Notes: generated by a model from the letters alone, not told the origin. Positions 23,669 through 31,938 are shown, numbered from the stretch's first letter. The stretch: DNA of 34,189 nucleotides from an uncultured Bacillota bacterium (GCA_949287105.1 CASEFE010000035.1:1-34189), one strand, 5' to 3'. Program-made: numbers and translations.

Positions 23669-25318
23669 ATGCTTAGCGATATTGAAATTGCAAAGAAGTG
23701 TAAAATGAAAGATATCGGCGATATTGCCGAAGGGTTAGGACTTTCGGAAGAGGATATCGAGCGATACGGAAAGTATAAGGCCAAAATTTCCGCGTTGCCG
23801 AAGAAGAGACGCGGAAAATTGATTTTGGTTACGGCCATCAATCCGACAGCATCGGGCGAAGGGAAAACAACTGTTTCGATCGGGCTTGCGGACGGGATGG
23901 CAAGGACAGGCAGAAAGGTCTGTCTTGCGCTGCGTGAACCTTCCTTGGGGCCGGTATTCGGGATCAAGGGCGGCGCGGCAGGCGGCGGATATGCGCAGGT
24001 TGTTCCGATGGAGGACATCAATCTGCATTTTACCGGCGATCTGCATGCGATCACGGCAGCGAACAATCTTCTTTGTGCAGTTTTGGATAATCATATTTTT
24101 CGCGGAAACGCATTGGATATAGACCCCGAAAAAATTTATTTTCGGCGGTGTTTAGATATGAATGACCGTTCTTTGCGGCATGTAATGATCGGGCGCAATG
24201 GGGAAGGTGTCGAGCGCGAAGAGCATTTTGAGATCACGGCAGCCTGCGAAGTGATGGCGATTTTGTGCCTTGCCACTTCGCTTGCGGACTTAAAGCGTCG
24301 GCTTGGAAACATTATTGTGGGGGAAAACCGCAAGGGTGCGTACGTTTATGCGCGCGATCTGAACGTAGAGGGGGCGATGTGTTCGCTGCTCAAAGATGCG
24401 ATCAAGCCGAACCTTGTGCAGACTTTGGAAGGAACGCCGGCGATCGTGCATGGCGGACCGTTTGCGAACATTGCGCACGGATGTAACAGCATATTGGCGA
24501 CGTATACGGCTTTGGGACTTGCCGATTGGGTCGTGACGGAAGCAGGGTTCGGAGCGGATCTCGGAGCGGAAAAATTTTTGGATACCAAATGCCGCGTGGC
24601 AGGGATCGAGCCCGATTGTGTCGTTGTTGTGGCGACGGTCAAGGCGCTCAAACTGCATGGAGGAGCGGATAAGGCGGCGCTTTCCGAGGAGAATATTTCT
24701 GCCTTGGAAAAGGGATTGCCGAATCTCTACAAACACATTGAAAATATACAGAAAGTATATCAAAAGCCCGTCGTGGTGGCAATGAACCGATTTGCAAGCG
24801 ATACGCCTGCGGAAATCGAGGCGGTCATGGAAGGCGTAAGAAAAGCGGGGGCAGAGGTGGTATTTACCGACGTTTTTCTGAAAGGCGGCGAAGGCGGAAA
24901 AGAACTTGCCGAGGCGGTATGCCGCGCGGCGCAGACACCGAGTGCGTTGCATTATTCCTATGATCTGAATGATCCGATCGAAAAAAAGATAGAAGATATT
25001 GTAAGGAATGTATATGGGGGTAGCGGCGTTGCTTTTTCCGAAACGGCAAAAGAAAAAATTGCGGAAGCAGAAAAGCGCGGATACGGCAAGATGCCGGTCA
25101 TCATTGCAAAGACGCAGTATTCTCTTTCCGACGATGCGAAACTGCTTGCAAGGCCGGAAGGTTTTACCGTGCATGTCCGTGATATTATCGTCAAGGGTGG
25201 TGCGGAATTTGTCGTTGCGGTAGCGGGTAATATCATGCTGATGCCAGGTTTGGGTGCTCATCCTGCGGCCGAACGCATCGATATCGATGAAAAAGGTGAA
25301 ATTATTGGATTGTCCTGA
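23669..25318 (+). CDS. fhs: Formate--tetrahydrofolate ligase
   Basis: This enzyme makes 10-formyl-THF from formate, THF and ATP, feeding purine synthesis and the methyl branch of acetogenic or glycine metabolism. The start is the ATG at 23669, with GGGGAGG upstream; a TTG 48 nt earlier has no SD, and homologues begin at this position (SDIEIA...). The product is 549 aa, near the usual ~555. The P-loop-like PTASGEGKTT lies at 59-68. Further family blocks are GIKGGAAGGGYAQVVPMEDINLHFTGD, GNALDIDPEKIYFRRCLDMNDRSLR, HGGPFANIAHGCNS and the C-terminal AGNIMLMPGLGAHPAAERIDID. No other one-carbon genes adjoin it. Confidence 0.96.
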   Translation: MLSDIEIAKKCKMKDIGDIAEGLGLSEEDIERYGKYKAKISALPKKRRGKLILVTAINPTASGEGKTTVSIGLADGMARTGRKVCLALREPSLGPVFGIKGGAAGGGYAQVVPMEDINLHFTGDLHAITAANNLLCAVLDNHIFRGNALDIDPEKIYFRRCLDMNDRSLRHVMIGRNGEGVEREEHFEITAACEVMAILCLATSLADLKRRLGNIIVGENRKGAYVYARDLNVEGAMCSLLKDAIKPNLVQTLEGTPAIVHGGPFANIAHGCNSILATYTALGLADWVVTEAGFGADLGAEKFLDTKCRVAGIEPDCVVVVATVKALKLHGGADKAALSEENISALEKGLPNLYKHIENIQKVYQKPVVVAMNRFASDTPAEIEAVMEGVRKAGAEVVFTDVFLKGGEGGKELAEAVCRAAQTPSALHYSYDLNDPIEKKIEDIVRNVYGGSGVAFSETAKEKIAEAEKRGYGKMPVIIAKTQYSLSDDAKLLARPEGFTVHVRDIIVKGGAEFVVAVAGNIMLMPGLGAHPAAERIDIDEKGEIIGLS

Positions 25319-25374
25319 GCGGGCGATACGTTTCCTTAAAATGAAAATATAAATAAATTCGTCGATTCTCAGCG

Positions 25375-25412
25375 TGTCGGAAAAGGACGGCGAAATACAG
25401 CGTTTTCCGACA
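25375..25412 (+). repeat. 10-bp inverted repeat upstream of glnS
   Basis: TGTCGGAAAA (25375-25384) and TTTTCCGACA (25403-25412) enclose 18 nt. No T-tract follows, so it is not a classical terminator on the plus strand. It sits 12 bp before a TATAAT (25424-25429), where a -35 box should be, and could be an operator or RNA hairpin. Confidence 0.5.
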
Positions 25413-25443
25413 AAATAGACGATTATAATTGATGGAGTTCTTT

Positions 25444-27096
25444 ATGGCAGAGGTCAACACAAGCCTTCCTGAGGCATCAAATTTTATTGAACAGATAATC
25501 AACGAAGACCTGACAAACGGCAAGGTCACGGCGATACAGACTCGTTTTCCTCCGGAGCCGAACGGATACCTGCATGTGGGGCATGCAAAGAGCATGTTTG
25601 TTAATTTTGGTACCGCGCTCCGCTATGGCGGCAAATGCAATCTTTTTTTCGACGACACGAACCCTTCCAAAGAGAAAACGGAGTTTGTCGATGCGATTCG
25701 GGAAGATATTCATTGGTTGGGGTATGAATGGGCGCGCGAATGTTATGCGTCCGACTTTTTCGATACCATCTACGAATATGCTTTGCGTCTGATCGATGAG
25801 GGAAAGGCATTTGTATGCGATCTTTCTGCGGAGGAGATCAAGAATACGCGCGGTACATTGACGGAGCCTGGCGTGGAGAGTCCGTATCGGAACCGTACGC
25901 CGCAAGAGAACCGGAAATTGTTCGAAGAGATGCGTGCGGGGAAATACAAAGACGGTGAAAAGTGCCTGCGGGCGAAGATCGACATGGCGTCGCCTAACGT
26001 GAATATGCGTGATCCGGTCATTTATCGGATCCTGCACGCGACGCATCACCGCACGGGTGATAAATGGTGTATTTATCCGATGTATGATTACGCGCATCCT
26101 ATCTGTGATTATTTGCAGGGAGTAACGCATTCGCTCTGTACACTTGAATTTGAAGATCATCGGCCTTTGTATGATTGGGTGGGGATAACATTAGGTTTTT
26201 CTCCGAAGCCGCGGCAGATCGAATTTGCGCGGCTGAATATCACAAATACGGTGATGAGCAAGCGGTATTTGAAAAAACTTGTGGAAGAACATTGTGTGCA
26301 CGGTTGGGATGATCCGCGCATGCCTACGCTTTCGGGATTGCGCAACCGCGGGATTCCTGCCGAAGCCGTCAAAGATTTTTGTTCGCGGATCGGGGTAGCA
26401 AAAGCAAATTCCGAATGCGAGTATTCCTATTTTGAGGCATGTGTACGCGAATATCTTAATGCGCATGCCGAGCGTGCCATGGCAGTATTGTCACCGCTGC
26501 GTCTTACGATAACGAACTACGAAGGTGAAGAGGAACTGGATTTTGACATCAATCAGGCGGATGAAAATGCAGGGACAAGAAAGGTTCGGTTCGGAAAGCA
26601 TCTGTATATCGAAAGCACGGATTTTTCGCTTGATCCGCCGCCGAAATATTTCCGCTTGAAGAAAGGCGGATATGTCCGCTTGAAAAATGCGTATATCGTG
26701 CGGTGTGACGATGTCGTAACGGATGAAGCGGGAAACGTGACGGAAGTTTTGTGTACGTATATTCCCGAAAGTCATAGCGGGAATGATACAAGCGGCATAA
26801 AAGTAAAGGGCGTGATCCATTGGGTCAATGCGGATACTTGTGCGGATGCTGAAGTCAGACAGTATGAAAGCTTATTGCGCGATGCCGATTATCCCGGACA
26901 GGATTTTTCCGAGCGAATGAATGAAAACAGTGAAAAAATCCTTTCGGCGAAAGCGGAACCTTATCTTGGTGAAGCGAAGGACGGAACTTTGTTTCAGTTG
27001 ATGCGTACGGGCTATTATAAAAAATTTAAGGAAGGGGAAAAATTGATTTTATCGGAGATCGTCTCGCTCAAAGATAACTTCAATAAAAAACAATAA
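25444..27096 (+). CDS. glnS: Glutaminyl-tRNA synthetase
   Basis: This is a class I synthetase that charges tRNA-Gln directly, 550 aa from the ATG at 25444. That start has GGAG 6 nt upstream; an ATG at 25432 sits only 2 bp after a -10-like TATAAT and is less likely. Signature HVGH (44-47) and the KMSKS equivalent VMSK (270-273) are present. RFPPEPNGYLH, DDTNPSKE and MYDYAHPICDYLQGVTHSLCTLEFEDHRPLYDW, typical of GlnRS rather than GluRS, also support the call. The C-terminal beta-barrel anticodon domain (~330-545) is complete. Many Bacillota lack GlnRS and use GatCAB, so this gene may reflect the transferred GlnRS lineage known in some Clostridia. The leader is short and no T-box is visible. Confidence 0.95.
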   Translation: MAEVNTSLPEASNFIEQIINEDLTNGKVTAIQTRFPPEPNGYLHVGHAKSMFVNFGTALRYGGKCNLFFDDTNPSKEKTEFVDAIREDIHWLGYEWARECYASDFFDTIYEYALRLIDEGKAFVCDLSAEEIKNTRGTLTEPGVESPYRNRTPQENRKLFEEMRAGKYKDGEKCLRAKIDMASPNVNMRDPVIYRILHATHHRTGDKWCIYPMYDYAHPICDYLQGVTHSLCTLEFEDHRPLYDWVGITLGFSPKPRQIEFARLNITNTVMSKRYLKKLVEEHCVHGWDDPRMPTLSGLRNRGIPAEAVKDFCSRIGVAKANSECEYSYFEACVREYLNAHAERAMAVLSPLRLTITNYEGEEELDFDINQADENAGTRKVRFGKHLYIESTDFSLDPPPKYFRLKKGGYVRLKNAYIVRCDDVVTDEAGNVTEVLCTYIPESHSGNDTSGIKVKGVIHWVNADTCADAEVRQYESLLRDADYPGQDFSERMNENSEKILSAKAEPYLGEAKDGTLFQLMRTGYYKKFKEGEKLILSEIVSLKDNFNKKQ

Positions 27097-27160
27097 AATT
27101 GTCTGGCAGAGGAGCCAGGATTTGCCTGAAAGTAAAGTCGTTAAAAAGTTTGTTCCGTGA

Positions 27161-27189
27161 TTGACAATTTTTCTTTCAGAGGGTATAAT
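27161..27189 (+). promoter_or_regulatory. Consensus promoter of the zinc-ribbon/CvpA pair
   Basis: A perfect TTGACA (27161-27166), a 17-bp spacer and a perfect TATAAT (27184-27189). The leader would be about 50 nt. Confidence 0.92.
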
Positions 27190-27245
27190 ATTATCGGAAA
27201 TTATTTCGGGTTGAACCGAAAAAAATTAAGCAGAGGGGATTGGCT

Positions 27246-28298
27246 GTGAAGATCTGTAAAAATTGCGGTCGTGAGACCGACGACGAAAAGATTCGTTGTC
27301 CGTATTGCGGCGACCTGTTTCAGGAAGATATGGACAGAGTCTTACGTCAGATGAAAAACAATCTGATTACTTATAAAGCAGAGATTTCAACGCAAAACGA
27401 TTTTATGTCTGGGCCGGTGCCGGGACAGACGGTTGGAGATAGTTCGGAAGTTGTTTCGCCTGCGGAGCCGTCAGTTCCTGTGGGGTATGGTCCAAAAGAG
27501 CGATTTGAGCTGCTCACGGAAGTTGCTCAGTTAAAGGGCGAGCTGAGAGCATTACACGGTGAAGTGGAAAGAATGCATGCAGTGCAGCAGACATATTCGC
27601 AATCCGTGCAGCAACCCGGAACGCAGACGGTATATGTACAGCAACCTACGGCAGCGCAGGGTGCGTATACGCCGCAGACCTATACATACGGGCAGCCTTT
27701 CGGAGTGCAGCAAAATGTGGTTGCAAGTCAGAATTCCGCGGTAAAACCTGTTTCGGGTAAAAAGCCCCGCAGCAAAAAGAGGATCGTAATATCCGTTTTA
27801 TGCACATTGCTGATCGGTTTGAGTATCGGCATGTTCTTTTTGCCTTGGGTGGACGGAAACGGTCTGAAATTTGCCGGCTTTGACGGGATCATGTATCTGT
27901 TTGCGAAAAATGAAGACTCGGCTTATGCTGCGTATCTTGCATTTATTAACAGTACAGATGTTTTCAAGGGCAGTAATTTTATTATTGATGTCTGCCGTAA
28001 TATTTGTTATTACGGGGTTATGTATGGAATTGTGGCATACGGAGCGTTTTTGATTTTAAGTTTACCGCAATTGTTTTCACTGGGCGGCAGGATTTCGTTG
28101 CGTGGCTGGCATCGTTTTACGGCATGGATGTCATTTATTTTGGCGCTTGCTTTGTTTGGAATTTTTTGTTGGGTCAGCGGATTTTCTGCGGTAACTTTGT
28201 GGTTTATGTTCGGGGCGGGTGCTAATTTCGTCCGGTGCTTATTTCTTGCTTTTTACAGAGTAAAATTACAAACGGTTGACGGAAACGGTCTGCGTTAA
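27246..28298 (+). CDS. Zinc-ribbon membrane protein of unknown function
   Basis: This 350-aa protein starts at GTG 27246, with GAGGGG 7 nt upstream; a TTG at 27240 would lie too close to the SD. A zinc ribbon occupies residues 1-20 (CKNC...CPYC). It is followed by a short coiled coil (~85-110, LTEVAQLKGELRALHGEVERM), a Gln/Thr/Pro-rich flexible linker (~112-165), a Lys-rich patch, and about four hydrophobic helices (~180-330). The linker and positive patch suggest a cytosolic sensor or scaffold head tethered to the membrane. No catalytic motif is visible. A CvpA-like gene follows after 35 nt and shares the transcript. The name is descriptive only. Confidence 0.75.
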   Translation: MKICKNCGRETDDEKIRCPYCGDLFQEDMDRVLRQMKNNLITYKAEISTQNDFMSGPVPGQTVGDSSEVVSPAEPSVPVGYGPKERFELLTEVAQLKGELRALHGEVERMHAVQQTYSQSVQQPGTQTVYVQQPTAAQGAYTPQTYTYGQPFGVQQNVVASQNSAVKPVSGKKPRSKKRIVISVLCTLLIGLSIGMFFLPWVDGNGLKFAGFDGIMYLFAKNEDSAYAAYLAFINSTDVFKGSNFIIDVCRNICYYGVMYGIVAYGAFLILSLPQLFSLGGRISLRGWHRFTAWMSFILALALFGIFCWVSGFSAVTLWFMFGAGANFVRCLFLAFYRVKLQTVDGNGLR

Positions 28299-28333
28299 AT
28301 GCGCCGGTTTTTGTTGAACGTGAGAGGATAATT

Positions 28334-28930
28334 ATGAGTGTAGCGATCGATGTTATATTCGTACTGTTTATGGCCTTCATGTTTTTTCTTGGATACAGGA
28401 AAGGGTTTCTTACAAAAGCATGGTGGTTATTGGATCTTGCAGTGATTGTTTTGGTAGGGTTCTTTTTAACTCCGACGATCAAGGATGCCCTTCAAAATAA
28501 TACGGGTCTTTATAACTGGCTGGATAGTACGTTTCGTTCCTGGATGGGAGATGGTTCTGTTGCCAATTATAACGCTGCGGAAGTGGCGGGGCTTGTGCTT
28601 GAAATCATCATCTGGTTAGGACTTGGCATTATAGTATGTATTTTGATGGCGATTTTGAAAGCGGTACTGAAAAGTTTAACGAAATATAAGTTTTTCGGCA
28701 TTATCGATAAGATTCTCGGCGGCGTCTATGCGCTGGTTATCTGGTTAGCTGTTTTGATGGTATTGGGCGTTCTTATCGGAACATGTACAAATTTTGAACC
28801 GATCAAAAAAGCGTACGATGCCTGCGGGGAAACATATATATTCAAATATATTTTCGGTGCGAATCCTTTTCAGGAATTTGTGAACAGTAAAATTCCGATA
28901 GGGACATGGATCGGTAACTTAATACAATAA
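28334..28930 (+). CDS. CvpA-family membrane protein
   Basis: This 198-aa protein has about four hydrophobic helices and the CvpA pattern: an N-terminal helix followed by GYRKGFLTKAWWLLDLAVIV, then a central helix pair, then FGIIDKILGGVYALVIWLAVLMVLG. The family is named for colicin V production in E. coli, but its general role in the envelope is not settled. GAGAGGA lies ahead of the ATG. It is the second gene after the zinc-ribbon protein and is closed by a strong terminator. The inserted loop at ~48-85 (LQNNTGLYNWLDSTFRSW) is longer than in minimal members. Confidence 0.8.
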   Translation: MSVAIDVIFVLFMAFMFFLGYRKGFLTKAWWLLDLAVIVLVGFFLTPTIKDALQNNTGLYNWLDSTFRSWMGDGSVANYNAAEVAGLVLEIIIWLGLGIIVCILMAILKAVLKSLTKYKFFGIIDKILGGVYALVIWLAVLMVLGVLIGTCTNFEPIKKAYDACGETYIFKYIFGANPFQEFVNSKIPIGTWIGNLIQ

Positions 28931-28938
28931 AGAGGTAT

Positions 28939-28971
28939 AAAAAGGCCTCCGCTGAATGCGGAGGCCTTTTT
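28939..28971 (+). terminator. Rho-independent terminator after the CvpA-like gene
   Basis: A perfect 14-bp stem (AAAAAGGCCTCCGC, 28939-28952, with its complement 28958-28971) has loop TGAAT. Flanking A and T runs make it usable on both strands. Confidence 0.94.
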
Positions 28972-29118
28972 GATGTGTTTTTGAATTAATGACAAGAGAA
29001 AAAATTTATAGCGGGAAAAATTTTTAGGGGATGTGCGGATTTGAAGAAATTTCCAAACAAAAAGGAGTATAAGCAATGAAAAAAGGGGATATACTAAAGG
29101 GCGTAAGGAGGAAAGCCG

Positions 29119-29709
29119 ATGCAATTCGAAAAAACAAAAACTTTTTGCAATCTCGCCCGTTCGTTTGCGGGAGAAAGTCAGGCTGGCATGCGTTATCAGT
29201 TGATCGCAAAGCTTGCGACAGCGGAAGAATATCCGGTGATGGCGGATACGATTCGTTCGATTGCAAAGAATGAAACTTACCATGCGAAAACCTTTTTTGA
29301 CACTCTTATTTTGAAGGCGGGATCCAAAGAGAATATCGTTCTCGATGCAGGCTATCCCTTTCACTTCGGAACTCTGGAGGAAAATCTCAAATTCGCGGCC
29401 AAAGATGAGCGTGCGGAATTTGAAGAGGTATATCCTGCGTTTGCGGATGAAGCGCGAAAAGAAGGCTTTGAAGAAATTGCGGCATTGTATGAACGTGTTT
29501 TGAGCGTAGAGCGAGAGCATGAGATCGTATTCCGTTATTTGTACGAAGCGCTTGAGGGCGGATATCTTTATAAGCGGGAAAAACCGACGCTTTGGATCTG
29601 CAGTGAATGCGGTTATCGCGCCACGACAAAAGAGGCATGGAAACTGTGTCCGTTGTGCAAAGCGAAACAGGGTTACGTTGAGATTCCCTTACCGTTTGAT
29701 AACGAATAA
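29119..29709 (+). CDS. rbr: Rubrerythrin
   Basis: This 196-aa non-haem iron peroxidase reduces H2O2 in anaerobes. The diiron ferritin-like bundle occupies ~1-140, with the glutamates in GESQAGMRY and ETYHAKTFF and the second-half EREHEIVFRY. The C-terminal rubredoxin-like domain has the paired cysteines in ICSECGY and LCPLCKAKQGYVEIP. The ATG is supported by AAGGAGG with 7-nt spacing. An upstream ATG at 29076, in another frame, also has a good SD (AAAGGAG) and its frame runs across the rbr start to 29273. A weak TTGAAT/TTTATA promoter may lie at 28981-29010. Two small ORFs follow before a terminator. Confidence 0.93.
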   Translation: MQFEKTKTFCNLARSFAGESQAGMRYQLIAKLATAEEYPVMADTIRSIAKNETYHAKTFFDTLILKAGSKENIVLDAGYPFHFGTLEENLKFAAKDERAEFEEVYPAFADEARKEGFEEIAALYERVLSVEREHEIVFRYLYEALEGGYLYKREKPTLWICSECGYRATTKEAWKLCPLCKAKQGYVEIPLPFDNE

Positions 29710-29721
29710 AGGAGAGGAAAA

Positions 29722-29898
29722 ATGAAGAACATGAAGGAACAGAACACACAGAATGTTCAAAACCAGACTTCGTCTGCTCGGTCAGCGCAAAACAGAGCGC
29801 AGAACAGCGGATCGCAAAGCAAAGCGAAGACGGAGAGCAAGACTTCTGCCAAGGCAGGGGCAAAAACGTCTGCAAAGGGCGCAAAAATGTGCAAATAA
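29722..29898 (+). CDS. Small low-complexity protein (58 aa) downstream of rubrerythrin
   Basis: An ATG at 29722 preceded by AAAGGAGAGG starts a 58-codon frame ending in TAA. The product is almost entirely Asn/Gln/Ser/Thr in its first half and Lys/Ala/Ser in its second (repeats of KTSAKAGAK type), strongly basic, with no hydrophobic core. It is predicted to be disordered. It resembles nothing I can name; nucleic-acid binding or a spore-core-like small basic protein are guesses. It starts 12 nt after rubrerythrin, so it should be co-expressed. Confidence 0.65.
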   Translation: MKNMKEQNTQNVQNQTSSARSAQNRAQNSGSQSKAKTESKTSAKAGAKTSAKGAKMCK

Positions 29899-30002
29899 AA
29901 AAGAAGAAGTGCCCAATGCGGTCGCCTTACGATGTAAACGGCAGTTATACGGGGACACCGGAAAACGGTGAAAAACCGGTACAGGATGCAGACGATCTGT
30001 AA
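29889..30002 (+). CDS. Small protein (37 aa) ending in PVQDADDL
   Basis: A GTG at 29889, overlapping the previous ORF by 10 nt and preceded by AAAGGG at 9-nt spacing, opens 37 codons with KKKK near the start and the C-terminus GTPENGEKPVQDADDL. An ATG at 29916 is the alternative start, giving 28 aa with a weaker SD. From memory, similar tiny proteins with a YDVxGSYTG...PVQDADDL pattern occur in Clostridia, but I cannot confirm this without a search. The protein-like composition, with a neat stop before a strong terminator, argues it is real. No function is known. Confidence 0.55.
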   Translation: MQIKKKKCPMRSPYDVNGSYTGTPENGEKPVQDADDL

Positions 30003-30023
30003 AAAACTGTCATGGATCGTGAG

Positions 30024-30065
30024 AAGAGCGGGGAAAGACAATTTGTCTTTCCCCGCTCTTTTTAT
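30024..30065 (+). terminator. Rho-independent terminator after the rubrerythrin operon
   Basis: A perfect 17-bp stem (AAGAGCGGGGAAAGACA, 30024-30040, with its complement at 30044-30060) is followed by TTTTATAG. It is one of the strongest in the window. Confidence 0.95.
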
Positions 30066-30147
30066 AGTTAAGTCAAACAATATAAATGATCTGATTGAGC
30101 TGTTAATGTATTTGCGATTAAAAATTTTGAAAACTTAGTTTGGTTTG

Positions 30148-30176
30148 TTTACAAAAAAAACAAATTATGATACTAT
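30148..30176 (+). promoter_or_regulatory. Promoter of the GH78-like gene with overlapping dyad
   Basis: TTTACA (30148-30153), a 17-bp spacer and TACTAT (30171-30176). A 7-bp inverted repeat TTTGTTT (30144-30150) / AAACAAA (30158-30164) overlaps the -35 and could be an operator, though it is AT-only apart from one base per arm. Confidence 0.6.
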
Positions 30177-30211
30177 AAAAGCGACTTAGAATCTGAAAGG
30201 AAGAAAAACGA

Positions 30212-31825
30212 ATGAAACATTTATTTCCCGTTAAAATATTGAAAGAAAGCGGAGTGGAGAATGCAGAGGCATTGCTGAAAACCAAGGCTTTGCAAATCGG
30301 ATTAAAAGAAAGGGATTTGGTTGTATTACAATCGGATGCCTATGTTATACTGGATTTTGGGAAAGAATTACAAGGCGGTGTACGAATTCTTACATATCTG
30401 GGCGGAGAAGATAAAAGAGTACGGCTTCGTTTTGGGGAATCGGTAGCAGAAGTCTGTGCGGAACTGGGTGAAAAAAATGCGACGAATGATCATTCGTTGC
30501 GTGATTTTACTGTATCGCTGAGTGATTATTCGGATATGACGTTCGGCTGTACGGGTTTTCGCTTTTTGCGGGTAGACACGCTGTCTTCCAAAGCCAAAAT
30601 CATAATAAAGAGCATCGTTGCGGCGGTGAATATTGATGAACGGCCGGAAATAGGAAGTTTTGCTTGTGACGATACGCTGCTCAATGAGATATGGAATACG
30701 GCAGCATACACATTGCGTTTATGTCTGCAAAACGGATATCTTTGGGATGGGATCAAGCGTGACCGTTTGGTTTGGATCGGAGATCTGTATCCGGAAATGC
30801 GGGCGGCACATTGTCTGTACGGTGACACCCCCGAAGTACGCCATTCTCTTGATTTTGCGCGCGATGAGACAATTTTGCCGGATTGGATGGCGGGAATGCC
30901 TTCGTATTCGCTTTGGTGGATCATAATTTTGCATGGAGAATACGCCTACGGAGGCGATAAAGCATATTTGCGGAATAATATTTCCTATATTCAGGGCCTT
31001 TTGAAACAAGTTTCCGACTGTGTAACAAAAGATGGGGATACAGTTTTTCCTTTTGATTTTATTGATTGGCCTACGTTTTGCGAAAAAGGAGCCGCGCAGG
31101 AAGATGTCCAAGATCTGAAAGCGGGAATGCATGCACTGACAGTTCTTGCGGTGCGGTGCGCATCGGAATTACTGGCTATCGAAGGGCAAGACCTTTCTTT
31201 ATGCAAAGATATCATGCAACGTCTTTCCAAGAAAAGTTTTGAGGTGAACAAACGGAAGCAAATTGCTGCGATGCGCGTGTGGGCAGGAGATAAAACAGAA
31301 CAGAACGAACGGATTTTGTGTGATGGCGGGGCAGAAGGGTTTTCAACTTTTATGGCGTATGAACTCTTAAAAGCCATATCTGAGTATGGAAGATTTGACG
31401 ACGCATTGCGTTTTTGTAAAGAATATTATGGAAAGATGCTGTCTCTCGGAGCGACGACATTTTGGGAAGATTTTGATTTGAAATGGGCGGAGAATCTATG
31501 CAGAATCGATGAATTTCCGCAAAACGGACAAAAAGATATCGGGGATTACGGCGGATTTTGTTATCTTGGATTTCGGCACAGTCTTTGCCATGCCTGGTCA
31601 GCGGGTGTGATTCCTTATCTTGTGGAGACAGTTTTGGGAATACATAGCGAAGAAGGCGGTTCAAAAATTACAATAGAGCCGCATTTGAGCGGATTAAAAT
31701 GGGTGAAAGGCACATATCCTACGATTCACGGAGTAATAACGATCGAACACCGTCTGCAAGAGAATGGTAAAATCAAAACGGAAGTGCAGGCTCCGAAGGG
31801 AGTTCAAATCTTGTTGAAAAACTGA
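30212..31825 (+). CDS. Alpha-L-rhamnosidase-like glycoside hydrolase (GH78-type)
   Basis: This 537-aa protein has an N-terminal beta region (~40-150) followed by an (alpha/alpha)6 barrel typical of GH78 rhamnosidases. The family fingerprint DGIKRDRLVWIGDL is present (Asp179, Arg183, Asp184), together with a C-terminal Glu419 in TTFWEDF and the SLCHAWSAGVIPYL segment. A closing beta domain ends the chain. It is shorter than most GH78 enzymes (~900 aa) and lacks a signal peptide, so it should act in the cytoplasm on imported oligosaccharides. GAAAGGAAG precedes the ATG. It has its own promoter and terminator. The nearby AraC regulator and GH109-like protein suggest a sugar-use module, but no transporter is in the window. 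Rhamnose specificity is inferred from family only. Confidence 0.78.
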   Translation: MKHLFPVKILKESGVENAEALLKTKALQIGLKERDLVVLQSDAYVILDFGKELQGGVRILTYLGGEDKRVRLRFGESVAEVCAELGEKNATNDHSLRDFTVSLSDYSDMTFGCTGFRFLRVDTLSSKAKIIIKSIVAAVNIDERPEIGSFACDDTLLNEIWNTAAYTLRLCLQNGYLWDGIKRDRLVWIGDLYPEMRAAHCLYGDTPEVRHSLDFARDETILPDWMAGMPSYSLWWIIILHGEYAYGGDKAYLRNNISYIQGLLKQVSDCVTKDGDTVFPFDFIDWPTFCEKGAAQEDVQDLKAGMHALTVLAVRCASELLAIEGQDLSLCKDIMQRLSKKSFEVNKRKQIAAMRVWAGDKTEQNERILCDGGAEGFSTFMAYELLKAISEYGRFDDALRFCKEYYGKMLSLGATTFWEDFDLKWAENLCRIDEFPQNGQKDIGDYGGFCYLGFRHSLCHAWSAGVIPYLVETVLGIHSEEGGSKITIEPHLSGLKWVKGTYPTIHGVITIEHRLQENGKIKTEVQAPKGVQILLKN

Positions 31826-31938
31826 AAGATAAGCAGCTTTGATGATAATAATCATTCTGTTTATAAAAAAGCAAAAATAAAATTTAGCGATCCTTATCGC
31901 GATTGCGATGGGGATTTTACTACAAAATAAATAAGTAT

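Noticed and set aside
24290..25261. 323-codon minus-strand ORF inside fhs
   Set aside because: Antisense shadow of the conserved formate-THF ligase frame; composition is rich in Arg, Phe and His, as typical of such shadows.
27097..27160. Terminator after glnS (CTGGC-agagga-GCCAG)
   Set aside because: The stem is only 5 bp and no T-tract follows.
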